A stretch of DNA of 64,000 nucleotides. Origin: Camarhynchus parvulus. Lineage: Eukaryota; Chordata; Aves; Passeriformes; Thraupidae. The stretch's first letter is position 1, and each line of letters starts with the position of its first letter. The stretch lies in the NCBI RefSeq assembly GCF_901933205.1, contig NC_044574.1, forward strand, positions 42,751,609 through 42,815,608, read 5' to 3'. Below the pieces are notes generated by a model. That model saw only the letters and a list, made by a program, of their open reading frames with translations. It searched no databases and was not told where the DNA came from. Shown here piece by piece: positions 1-10,325 of this stretch. The position numbers and the translations under genes are program-made.

Positions 1-1
1 C

Positions 2-1312
2 AGTGGCAATATTTATTTGACTCAGACTGTTCACAGAAGGAAAAATGGCATCAAAAGGAATGATGATACTCTGAAATTGTTGGTAAGAGCTCATAGCCCT
101 AAAATTATGTCAAGGTTCACAGTATGCACTGTTTTTGTGAATGTTTCCAATTCTCCTGAGAGTGATCCCACAGTGTCAGCACACAGCCTGACAGTGAGTG
201 TTTCCATCTCACTGATGGTATTTCTGCTGCTTGCCATCAGTCTTATCACACTTACTCTGAGACTTAAGCAGAAATATCTGATGAATGCTTGTGTGAAAAG
301 AAATCCAGTATCCTCCTCAGCTGCTGATGTGAATTCAATAAGAGAAGACGAGGACTGCCAGAAAATCCAAAGTACGGAGAGCAGTATGCTTCCCATGGGT
401 GCTATAGCAAAATGGCTGAGCCTAGCAGGGCTTGGAGAGAGGAAGGATGATGATGTCTCCTGCAGGCATTCAGACTCCAGTGGCCATGGTTCTGCTGAAG
501 GAGAGACTGCAGAGGACGAGGAAATCAAACGGATCTATGAGTGTCCTTGCAGAAAAAGCATTGGCTCAGCACTGAGTGAGCACAGCTTGCAGATGCCAGA
601 TTCAGGGATCCCAAGACAGTCTGATCAGTTCTCCTATCATTCTGGAGAAACAGCTACCATGCAAAGCATGGAGAATGTGCAGACCATTAAAGGAGAAAGC
701 AGAGAAGAAGCCTGTGACACAGCCTATGCACACAAAATCTTGTCTCAAACACTTACAGAAATTGGAATAAAAGAGGAAGGCATGATGACAGACCTCACAA
801 GAGACTATGTCCTGATGCCAGATGGGAAAGACTCTGGGTATGATTTGCTTGCAGTTGTTGGCACCTCAGATGAGGATCTCAGAGGTGGTTATAACTGGGA
901 TTATGTGCTCAGCTGTGAACCCAGATTTCAACCTTTTGCCTCAGTGTTTAATGATATTGCAGAACTGAAAGATGAAAATGTTCACATTCACAGCTTCTCT
1001 CAGGAGAAGAAATCTCTTGTTTTCCCTCCTCCCTTGATAACATCAGTAGCACAGCCTGGCATAAGGACAGTGCCACCAAGAATGCCAAACATAACATCAG
1101 GGCAAGCTTTTAATAAATGTCCTTATGCTCCCATTATCCATTATCATGGATACCCTCCACCAACCATGACCCCCAGATTTTCTCCTACTCTCGCTTTGCT
1201 TACCATGCAGACACCTTCTGCTTCTCCAGTAGTGTCTGATGGGAAAATGATAGGAACATGTCTTATTGATCCAAGCTACGAACTTGCAACAGAAGAAGAA
1301 ATTCAGGTCTAG
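2..1312 (+). CDS. DCHS2: Dachsous cadherin (DCHS2), 3' terminal exon, partial at 5' end
   Basis: This is the C-terminal part of a giant atypical cadherin. Dachsous proteins bind FAT cadherins on neighbouring cells and act in planar polarity and growth control. The frame is open through base 2, so the true start lies outside the window; about 436 residues are visible before the TAG stop. Residues 1-50 look like the last strands of the membrane-proximal cadherin repeat (LLVRAHSPK, then VFVNVS with an N-glycosylation sequon). Residues about 64-86 are one hydrophobic helix (SISLMVFLLLAISLITLTL) followed by basic RLKQK, the usual stop-transfer. The tail carries dachsous hallmarks: SDSSGHGSAE, EDEEIKRI, DSGI, then RGGYNWDYVLS...FASVFNDIAELKDE (about residues 294-325), PPPLITSVAQPG (342-353) and C-terminal EEIQV. 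The same order occurs in DCHS1 as I recall it. DCHS2 rather than DCHS1 is inferred from divergence from DCHS1 and from the AT-rich gene desert downstream. An odd point is a Cys where the family has Trp (codon 914-916). Confidence 0.88.
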   Translation, partial: SGNIYLTQTVHRRKNGIKRNDDTLKLLVRAHSPKIMSRFTVCTVFVNVSNSPESDPTVSAHSLTVSVSISLMVFLLLAISLITLTLRLKQKYLMNACVKRNPVSSSAADVNSIREDEDCQKIQSTESSMLPMGAIAKWLSLAGLGERKDDDVSCRHSDSSGHGSAEGETAEDEEIKRIYECPCRKSIGSALSEHSLQMPDSGIPRQSDQFSYHSGETATMQSMENVQTIKGESREEACDTAYAHKILSQTLTEIGIKEEGMMTDLTRDYVLMPDGKDSGYDLLAVVGTSDEDLRGGYNWDYVLSCEPRFQPFASVFNDIAELKDENVHIHSFSQEKKSLVFPPPLITSVAQPGIRTVPPRMPNITSGQAFNKCPYAPIIHYHGYPPPTMTPRFSPTLALLTMQTPSASPVVSDGKMIGTCLIDPSYELATEEEIQV

Positions 1313-2270
1313 GTTATTAACTGACAGTATTTTATGGTAAAAAATATGGCTTAAAATGTATTTTTTTACTTTTTAACAGCAAAATATGCCTGTCAGAGCT
1401 GCATCACCAGTATTCTTTCTTTTCATGAGCCTAAAAAGTTAAAATATAAAGTAGTCAGAAATTTGGTAACTATACTTCTTGTTCTTCCCAGAATACACTG
1501 TGAGACCATGAGGCTTCTCTTCCACTTCACAACTGTGGTTTCTATGTAAAACACACAACCAAGTGCCTGATAACCAATTTGACCAATTTGACCATTTTTC
1601 TTATAAAATACATTAATAACAAACAAATGGAAGTAATTATTTATTGTGGAAAGCATTTGTTAGCATACTGGTGGGTTCTGACTGATTCTGTGGTGGTGTT
1701 AGAGGAGAATACTGGAGGGATGTGTAAGTACAGCAGGTGTGGGCGTGAACAAAGGATAACACTTGGGTTCCTACTGAGCTCTTTCTGTAGTGTTTACCCA
1801 GGTTTCCCACATCTCAGCCTCTGGGTCCCAACGATCTGTTTGGCCTGGTGTGGCACTGGCTCCTTAGTGGACTTTCTTAGCTATCATTGTGCTGTGGAAC
1901 CCAGGTTCTGTGCACCTTTTGTTTATCTCCTGGTTTAAAGCCAGCAAGTCACCATAATCTGAATAATGGATGACCTTTAGAAAACAGAATAATCAGCCAT
2001 CTTCTCTATTACTAGATCTCAAGTAGATACCTATTGTCTTTTTGTTGCATTACAGAAGGTGCCCTGGGGCTCAGGCAGCTGTAAGAACAGTGTTACAGTC
2101 CTGAAGGTTGGGTATGCCTCCACCCTGGTCTTTGGTTCTGTGCTGGACCAAAGATCTCTGCAAGACCAGATAATCTGGCCCTGTTTGTTGTATGTATGTA
2201 TATCCAGACACATGCACATGCTGTATATGCTTGTATATTGATCAATAAAATACACAGACAATACATCTAG
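1313..2270 (+). other. DCHS2: Probable 3' UTR of the DCHS2 gene
   Basis: The stretch directly follows the stop codon and has no credible coding frame. The first canonical AATAAA after the stop is at 2244-2249, with a T/G-rich stretch shortly after it (about 2277-2300), as expected for a cleavage site. The 3' end is therefore inferred, not proved; later signals near 4877-4886 could give a longer form. A small tandem duplication of ACCAATTTG lies at 1573-1590. Confidence 0.5.
2244..2249 (+). promoter_or_regulatory. Candidate poly(A) signal of DCHS2
   Basis: AATAAA in the sense of the gene, 932 bases after the stop codon, is the first canonical hexamer downstream. Cleavage would be expected about 15-30 bases further on. 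The call rests on the motif and its position only. Confidence 0.5.
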
Positions 2271-3297
2271 AATAACTCTGGTTTTTCTTCAATGTATGTT
2301 CCAAAGTCCTTTGCATCACACATAGAAATGTGTAATTGGTACCTATAGGAGTCTGCTACTACAAGCTGGATGTATACAGAGTTATATATTGTACAGGTCA
2401 TAACAGGTGGAGGGAAAGCATGCAGTGTGGTTAGGCTGAGTGATTTTGTGGGATCAGTAGCATGTGTGCAGTGGCTGCTTTTCCTCAAGCATGCATGTCA
2501 ACAATTGCAGCCTGTGGGCTCATAACCAGTTTTTGAATAAGATCCTATTTCTGAGGCTACACTGACACTCTACATCTTGCACATGCAACAGGATCCATGA
2601 TGCTATGTGTCTTTTAAAGCTGGCATTTATTTTTTGTACTACCATGGAGTTGGAAATGAGCTTAGGAATTCATTTGGACAGACAAATTTTACTAAGAAAG
2701 AAGATGGGATGGTAAGTTTTGTAGTCAGACAAAAAACTGTGCTAGGGAGAAGAAAGAAAAGAGAAATTCATTCCTTGTTCATATCTAAACACAGAGATTC
2801 AATTAAAGGACATAATTTCGGATTGAATGTTCAGATTAAATTCAGAATGAAGTTGTTCTCTGCTGTCAACACTCTGCCTGTTGGCATTATGCTGTATACA
2901 ACCTGATTGGCTTTAACTTATATGTGTGAAATTGTAAAGTAATTTCTAATACACTGAAAAGCGTTCTTTGGGTGTTGACTTCTGTGCAATTCTAGTATCA
3001 GAAGGCACACAGAGCTACCTTTTTTGTGAAGTCAACAACTTCACTAATTTGATTTTAGTTTCAGATGGTCATGGACAAGTGGCAGCTATTGCTCTGGTGA
3101 GCAATGAGCACGTGCCATCCTTAGAGAGGTCACATTTTCAGCATGGGATCAGTGGAAGAATGAATGCTTTACACAGCAAAATTGTTTCATCTTCGCATTG
3201 ATGGATATGAAGCAGGTAACAAGGCCTTCATTTCATGTATACGGTCTAGGCTAATGGTTGAATAGCTTTTTCTTTGCTAATATGGCTCTTACAAATG

Positions 3298-3320
3298 TTC
3301 TAATGCTATTAGCATTAGAA
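3298..3320. repeat. Perfect palindrome, 11-base arms
   Basis: TTCTAATGCTA and TAGCATTAGAA are exact reverse complements around a single T. A further partial copy of the right arm (ATTAGAA) follows a few bases later. It could be a short cruciform or a dimeric homeodomain-type site, since it contains TAAT cores in both directions. No function is shown. Confidence 0.7.
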
Positions 3321-4876
3321 ATCATTAGAAAGCGTCACTAATCCTATTTAGGACAATATTTGGACCTCACCTTGCTAATGGGTGCCCACCTCCTAGAGTT
3401 CTTGAAAAACAAGAAAATTGTTTCTGTTTGTGCATTTTTAGCTCCTTCAAATTCAGCTTGATTTTGATGCCTTTCTAAGAAGATTAGATATGATTTGCAT
3501 CCTATTTATCAAGCACATGATATAACCAATGAATACTTTGTGCTCCATTTAAGTGTTACAGCACTGTTCTCCTTGTTTCTTAAGTATTTATTGATTTTCT
3601 TTTTTATTGAATGGGAAACAACACTTAGCTGATATATTGTTGTGTCATATATAGTCAAGCTCAAAAACTTGAACATTGAAACAAGTGCCTGCAATAAATC
3701 ATGCACAGTTCTTTTAACCTTATTGGTTTTTTCCCTAAGTAAACAGTATAACTTTTATAATTTACCATGACTTTAATATTAGCTTGCCTTGAAGAGGCTG
3801 TGTTACTTTGCAATTCTGCACACCAGTTTTAGCACTTTGGAGAAGGTACAGAACTTGTTAGTGGAAAATCATATTAAGCTCGAAAAGCATAAGCTATAAA
3901 ATAAAAGACAGTTGTCTCTTCTGGAATTTTGGCTGCCTGCCTTCTGGATTTACTTGTTGGCAGCCTTGACAACACTGGTGTAAATCACTACCAAATGGAT
4001 ATAAAAATTCCATCTACTGGTAGTAATTGTTATATTGACATTCAAGCAGATTTCTGTGCAAAGGGAAAAAACCTTCATATTTTTGGGGAACCCATTATTT
4101 ACGGATTATAACATTGTAGGCCTGTTTTCTAAAATGATGCTAAAAACACCAGTTAGCTACCCAAGTCCATATTTATTTTGTATTTTATCTTCAGCTGATG
4201 ACAAATATTATTCCTAAAGCAGTTTTAGGTAAAAATAGTTGTGATAAAAATGAACCCTTGTTGCTAAGTCTATTGCATTGACAATTCCTAGTATCATTTA
4301 CATTTGGTAGCCATCCATCCTCTATGCTGCATGTCACTTGTTTTCTATAACTGACATGTAGCTTCCTGAAAACTATATTTAACTGTTCTCTTTGAGACTT
4401 CTATAAACTGCAAATATGCTGCCCTGACACACACACAAAAAAAGTTACTAGAACATCAGCTAGTGCCAGATTGACAATTGTACCCATATAGCTTTATACT
4501 TCTCCAGCACAAAGACCAGCTGGCAATCCAGTTGGCCACCGTAGGCATGTGTGAGGCCATTGGGATATTGCTGCCTGAAAACCAGCCCTCTGGGGGTGAA
4601 GAACACAGAGGAATTGAATCCTTGCAGGAAGGGAATTGCACTGGTTGGCTGCAAGTGGAAGGGGGTGTTCCCTGAAACCTTGTAAAAACACTAATTGGAA
4701 TAGGAGGCAGTTGTGACTTTGTAATTGAATATACTGTGATGGGAGGTTTATATTTAGGATTTGGCTTGCTCAGCAAGTGAAATCGCTTTGCAGCTTCTTG
4801 CTCTTAATGTCTGTCACAATAGAACCAACTCACCATGGCAATATGTGGCTCAGTTGCCTGTAGATGATCTGGTTGT

Positions 4877-4886
4877 AATAAATAAA
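4877..4886 (+). promoter_or_regulatory. Overlapping tandem AATAAA hexamers, possible distal poly(A) signal
   Basis: AATAAATAAA contains two overlapping AATAAA hexamers, followed by GTGTTG. It could serve a long DCHS2 3' UTR of about 3.6 kb, but such motifs also arise by chance in AT-rich DNA. Confidence 0.25.
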
Positions 4887-6177
4887 GTGTTGCAGAATCA
4901 AATTGAGTATAGTTTTGGGTGCCTCAGAGTTGCTAGTTTGTTAGCTGTTTGCTAGCACGTATGGAAAGCCTAATGTATATTCAGTCTGTGCATGGATTTG
5001 TATGTTTAGAACTCATTCAAAAAGCTGCAGTCTGACACCAAAATCCTCTTGGTGGCTTTGAAAATTCCTCCATAAATACATACAGCATTTAAAAAACACT
5101 GGGAAAAATGTGGATGCCTAAGCAAAAGAAAAGGGGCCTTATAGAAGGGGAAAAAATCAAGATCTAAAACTTTCTGGTTAAGACTAGAACTTTACATTGC
5201 TGCTAGGGCTATTCCTCATAAAACATCAGATGCTTTCCTTCTGTAATGTGTAGAAAGTAATAGTAGAGCATCTGAAAAGAATACCAAGAGGCAGCAGGGT
5301 AGGCTAGAATTACAAAATTATTCTGTTTCTTGACACTTATGAGTTATTTGAGCAATGAAGAAAGTACCAAATCCTTTAGCTCATGATAGTCACAAAAATC
5401 ACAATTGCTACCTTGTTACTATATAAATGTTTAACTGAGCCTAATAAGTCTCCTGTACTGAATGAAGCATTAGGAGCCAAACAATATGCCTGAAAATGCA
5501 AATGTCATAGTAAAGGACTGAAGGAATCTGTCATGGTTTTCAGAACTTCAAATGAAAATCTCATTACAATTAGAAAACTCAGATTTCTTGAGTATCATGT
5601 TTAAAACAAGGTATTTCTGCCCTACAAACCATACTGAAAACTGTCAGTCACATCTGTGTAGCCTTATCCTCTTGAAAATAGTCTTACGTTTTACACTTTT
5701 TTTGAAAGTTAGTATTTACATAGTGCTTTTCACCTTCCCTAAAACTTCATGTTGATTGCCTATGGAAAGCTCTCAGAAAACTCAGAAAATGGTAGTTAAG
5801 CTGTTGATTGTGAGAGCTGTTCAGCTGCCATTAACTATTGTATAGAAGTGACATTTCAGAGTGGCTGGGGGTAGATGGTGCCTACTCAATAGCTTGACCT
5901 GGGGGAATACCTGGCTATTGCCTGTATCCACCTGCACCATTTTGTTGGAAAATTTTTGTGGGAAAATTTTAAATGGGCAACTCAATAGAATTTCCAAAAT
6001 TGTGTTACTGGTGCCATAACCAAAAGAAAAGAGTAGCAAGTCAAACTTGTTTGCATTGACCTCTGAAAGTTCTGTCTCAAGCCCCATCTTGCTGGCTGCA
6101 GACTACTTTCCAGCATCTCCCTTTTAACGAACTGTAGGTTCTATTTAATTTCAAAGGTTTGTTTGTTTTTTTAAATA

Positions 6178-6240
6178 CTGGGTTCTGATCCAACATCCCA
6201 AGACTTTTTCCACTGATTTAAGTGGGACTTGAATAAAAAA
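6178..6240. repeat. Remnant of an ancient amniote interspersed repeat (tentative)
   Basis: The words TTCTGATCCAACATCCCAAG and CCACTGATTTAAGTGGGACT resemble a very common old amniote repeat made of GATCC-type ends around 'cccattgacttcagtggg' inverted words. The match is by memory of the motif, degraded and short. The class (hAT-like DNA element or SINE) is not determinable here. Confidence 0.35.
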
Positions 6241-8218
6241 TGCACTTGGAAGTAATGGGCAACATATGTCTTGCTGGTGCTCCTGCAAGAGTCAGTGGCA
6301 GAGGAGAGCTGGCTCCCCAGTGTGCAGGGCTGTAAACCTGTAGGAGGGAGCATTGAGAGAAGAGAAATCGAGAGCCTAGAAAATAGTAGAACCAGCCATG
6401 GGGCAGGGGGCTGGGATTTGGAGTGGAGGTTGCTCTGTGCTTCCAGGTGATTGATGCAAACCTTGCTTTATATGCTTATTTTAGAGTGACTTTCAGAGAA
6501 ATCTAGGAAGGTCTGTAAGGGAAAGGTCATTTACTGTTTCCCTATTCTTCTTTTATGTAAACTACAGTAGGCTGCCTGATTTGCTACTGCTTTTATTGAA
6601 AGCACAAAATAATTATTCCTTCAGACAAAGATTTCTCTACTTTTCTTCTCTACTTGTCTATCTGAGATCAAGTACACAATTAGTCTTCAAAATTATTCTA
6701 GTAACTGTTAAGGTAAACAGGAAGGATTTGGGAATTGAGTGGTTGTTGGAGATTTATCTGGGTTTTGGGAGATTTTGTGGCACTGGTTTTTGATTGTGTT
6801 TTTTGAGAGATGCACGTGTTTTTTCAGTTTTAGGCTGAAATCGACAGCTTTTGAATTTTAAAATCTGTCTTCTGTCACACTAATGGAGCATCTTGTGCCA
6901 TTGGCTGATCATATAGTCACTGAGTAGAGACTGGTAAATTTCAGCAGCCTGCTCTTTTCTCCGGCAATAGAATAGCAGTAAATTGTATTTAATTTTGTTG
7001 CTGAATGTCATAAACTCTAGGCTTGATCACTGATATGTTTGAACTCCCCACTTTTCCTTCAGATTTTTTCCATATGTAGCTAAAATGTTTCACTGTTCAC
7101 CATTTTCAGCCCTCACATACTTCTTTTAACTTAGTTTTAATAACTGAAAAATGGGCATTCTGATCCCTAAGCACTTAAGGTGTGGAGCCAAGTTGTGAAT
7201 ATATTTCCTGTTAAAAGAATGTGGTGTGTTCTATCATTATAATTAGAGATAAATGCAGGTTTAGTAACACAAGCCTCCTCTTACCGATAGTTTTTGTGTG
7301 GGATCTAATGAAGTCTTCTGTGATTTGCAGAGTTAAATAGTGAAGTTTATAGCACAAAGACAAAAAGCAACAAGGAGATTTGATTACTAAAACTAGTGCA
7401 AAGGTGAAATGATGAAGCAAGGAGGACATCTTGATAACCAAATTTTAAGTTATGAAAGTGAGTAAAAGGCCTATCCAGTTAATCCACATGCTTGAGACCT
7501 TGACTCCTTAGGAATATCTTGTGTTAATACTGCAAGATAATACTTTGGGGAATGCAGGCCTGCTAGTCCTTTGTTCTTTTCTTTTGTAGCAATGATAATT
7601 CTCACATGTATAAACAAAAGTGCCTGATACTGTATCCCATGTCAGAATTAGTGATGCCTTATGGCAACAATGGGAACTGAAACACCACCATCAAAGCCAT
7701 CACTCACTGAGCTTCTTAGTTTACAAAAAACTTGCCTAAAATAAATAATAAAAAGAGAGATTTTGGGGTATTCTTCCTAAGAGAGAAATTAATTATGAAT
7801 CTGAGCAAAATCTTTCAAGAGACTGCTGATTACATTCTCTCCTCAGCAGAGATGTTGTGAGTGTCAGCAATGGAGAGATGAAGGTTTACGATAAGGAAGA
7901 GAAGATGGGATAAACTGATGGATAAAGATGGAGTTGAATGGAAGAGCAAAGATACATAGCAGACATAGAGTAGATCTCTGTTAATGAGGACTCCCTGCTA
8001 GAGAGAACTGAGTACTTGACAGGTCAGCTGTTTCAGAAGATAATGTTGTGCCGCCTGCCAGGGACAGAATTACATGTTAAAGACACAGAAATAATCTCTG
8101 AGAAACAAAAAAGTTTCTTTGCTCGTTTGCAGTCTCCTGACAAAAGGCACTATCTGCTGGAGTCTGTCAAGGATAGTGATGAAAAGCTGGGGCCTCAGGA
8201 CCCTGCAGTCTAAATGAC
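6241..8218. other. Non-coding stretch, no gene seen
   Basis: Sequence with no recognisable exon, RNA gene or repeat between the ancient repeat remnant and the LTR at 8219. Open frames are under 80 codons and unrecognised. Confidence 0.5.
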
Positions 8219-8510
8219 TGTCCTGGTTCCAGCCAGGACAAGGTTAACTTTGGCAGTAGCCAGAAGGAGCCAATATTGTCGATTGTGAGGTGTTTTTTTT
8301 AATGCGTGAATAGTTTCTTTTCTTATGCCCTCCATTGCCAGTATTGTTACTGTTCATTTTCTTATCCTATTGCTCTTTCCAGTAAATTGTTTTTATCCCA
8401 ACCTTTGATTTTTGCCTCTATTTCCTTCAATTCTCCTCTCCATGCCAACACAGGAGTGAGGGTGGAGAGGGGAAGCGAGCAGCAGTGTGGGAGCACTAAA
8501 CTGGAGAACA
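8219..8510 (+). mobile_element. Solo LTR of an avian endogenous retrovirus, ERVL-like, degraded
   Basis: The element opens with TGTCCTGGTTCCAGCCAGGA followed by GGTTAACTTT, the usual opening of a large group of avian LTRs. It continues with a T-rich middle (TATTGTTACTGTTCATTTTC), CCAGTAAATTGTTTTTATCCCAACC, a pyrimidine-rich CTCTCC block, GAGTGAG...GCGAGC and a terminal TAAACTGGAGAACA. That order matches the avian ERVL-type LTRs I know. The ends TG...CA are present but no target-site duplication is obvious. No gag, pol or env sequence lies on either side, so this is a solo LTR or a fragment. The right boundary is uncertain by about 10 bases. Confidence 0.75.
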
Positions 8511-10117
8511 CATTCCTACAGCATGACAATGACCTTCACCAGAGTTCTGCTGGTCAGCCAAGTAGAGGGAAAGAATAGGGGAAGACCATGTGGAGAAGGT
8601 CACACATACGATTTCTCAAGCCTGGTCGAGTTAAATAGAAGAGAAAAATCAGGTGTGGAGGTGAGATGAGTTCCAATTGTAATTATTCCAGTTCAAAAAA
8701 TGCTCACTGTCCAGGTGGAGCAGGTTTTGGTTGGTTACAGAGCCTGCTGTAGCCTCTAAGGTAGGCTTAGGCACACCTTATATATGTACACATAGGATTT
8801 TCTGTAACTGTACTTCTGGGGTGTTTTCTGTACTAATATATATATGGCTGGTAAACAGATACTGCTAATAATATGGAGCTAACACACTTATTCACAAAGT
8901 TATTGACAAAAGGTGATCCGTATTCATTTTTATTTTCATAAAAAATTAGCATGCTATAGAAAACTTTACTGCAGAAAACAAGCTTTTATCTGTAACAAAA
9001 AGTTACTTTGGTTAAAATAAAAAAAAATTTAAAGCCTGTTCCTAAGAAAGGAAGAAATAGGTCTGTAACTCGGAATTACTTCTGCACAACATTAACTACC
9101 TAGCAAAGTGATTACTTCTGAATGGGCTGATTTGAATATCTGAAGCTGTTCTGCCACATTCTTTGCTCCAGCTAACAGACTCAAAGTTCACTAGCTCAAG
9201 TGGAACATCACACTGACATAGCCACACTACCCACGAAGGCTTTGATCATATTCCCTACTGTGTTGTATAAGCTAAATTCTAGGATTACTAACTTCAAAGA
9301 ACAAACTTTCATAAATATAGAGGTGAAGGCATTGGGACACAGCAATCTGAATGCTCAAGAGGTTTAGAATTGTATCAAGCTAAAGATGTGAACGTTAGCT
9401 GGAGCTGTCTGGATAGCAGAGATTATTCAGGGCCAAAAAAGCCCCACAGGGTATGGACTGTCCAGTAAGAAGTGCTTATGTTTAAACTGGGACAATGTGT
9501 AAGGATTGCAAAAATTCAGTGAATGGACTTGAGAATACTACTGCAAACTGCCAAAGGCTTTTTGCTCATAAAAAGAAAGAAAAGAAGTAAGAACCCTGAA
9601 AATCAAGGTAAAGGTTAAAAATAATCTCTTCCAGCTAAAGTGAAGGCATTTTTAACCTTAATGTGCATTGAAATACTGATAATGATGATCATGAGATTAA
9701 TGACAGGACAAAGGTAATAATAAGGGCAGGGAAGGAAATGAGACAGCCCCTAAGGTGAAGACACTGTACTCAAATAGAGGGGAAATAATAGTTCTTGTCC
9801 TAAGGCTGAAATAGAGTATGTGGGTGCAGAGCTAGCTTGCCCAACAGCATGGTATGCTAAGGCACGAAATGGTGTGGCTTTTCACCAAGGAAAGGATAAA
9901 AGTATGCCACTGGAAGTCATGATGGAGTCCCCCTAGCAAAGAAGGGGAAAATAAAAGGATTCACTCAGCTCTCCAAGTGTTACCTCTACTGGAATGGAAT
10001 CAGCTTTGGGGAAAAATCAGGACACACAGATGCAATAGTATTGTGCATGAATTTCAGGGTAGGTCAAGTGCCCAAACACTGCACTCTTTGAGAAGATAGC
10101 TAAATACATAAATTCTA
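8511..10117. other. Non-coding stretch, no gene seen
   Basis: No exon, RNA gene or clear repeat is visible. The right part may include further unrecognisable LINE sequence belonging to the fragment that starts near 10118. Long open frames are absent between about 8670 and 10980. Confidence 0.5.
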
Positions 10118-10325
10118 TGGAATTCATGTATTCTAGTTTCAGAAAGACATTTGACCCAGTGCCAAGTAAGAGTTAATTCTAGAACTGGAACATGATACAT
10201 TTATTGCAGAGTATATTGGCAGGGAAAAATAGAGTTGGAGCGAGGTCATTGGTAGAGACAGATAGATTTTTCTGTACTGTTTAATATTTTCCAATAGAGT
10301 CAGCAACAGAAACAAGCCTGATTGA
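10118..10325 (+). mobile_element. Decayed LINE reverse-transcriptase fragment (CR1/L3 clade)
   Basis: One frame at 10123-10167 reads FMYSSFRKTFDPVPS, which lines up with the reverse-transcriptase word Y-x-D-F-S-K-A-F-D-x-V-P-H of CR1 and L3 LINEs. The first catalytic Asp is replaced by Ser. About 70 bases later GGAGCGAGGTCATTGGTAG resembles the 'GGAGGGAGGTTACTAGTGG' block, and CTGTACTGTTTAATATTTTC resembles 'LFNIF' (10273-10292). The spacing and order agree with an old LINE with many indels and stops. The element is not functional, and its ends are uncertain. Confidence 0.55.

Larger units (their letters stand above)
2300..6170. other. Non-coding stretch, no gene seen
   Basis: AT-rich sequence with only short open frames that match nothing I know. 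It may be distal 3' UTR at its left end or intergenic. It holds a 23-base near-perfect palindrome at 3298-3320 and the paired AATAAA at 4877-4886. Around 4456-4776 several frames are open at once, which reflects locally higher GC, not a gene. Confidence 0.5.

Noticed and set aside
91..528. 145-codon open frame on the - strand
   Set aside because: Shadow of the DCHS2 coding sequence on the other strand.
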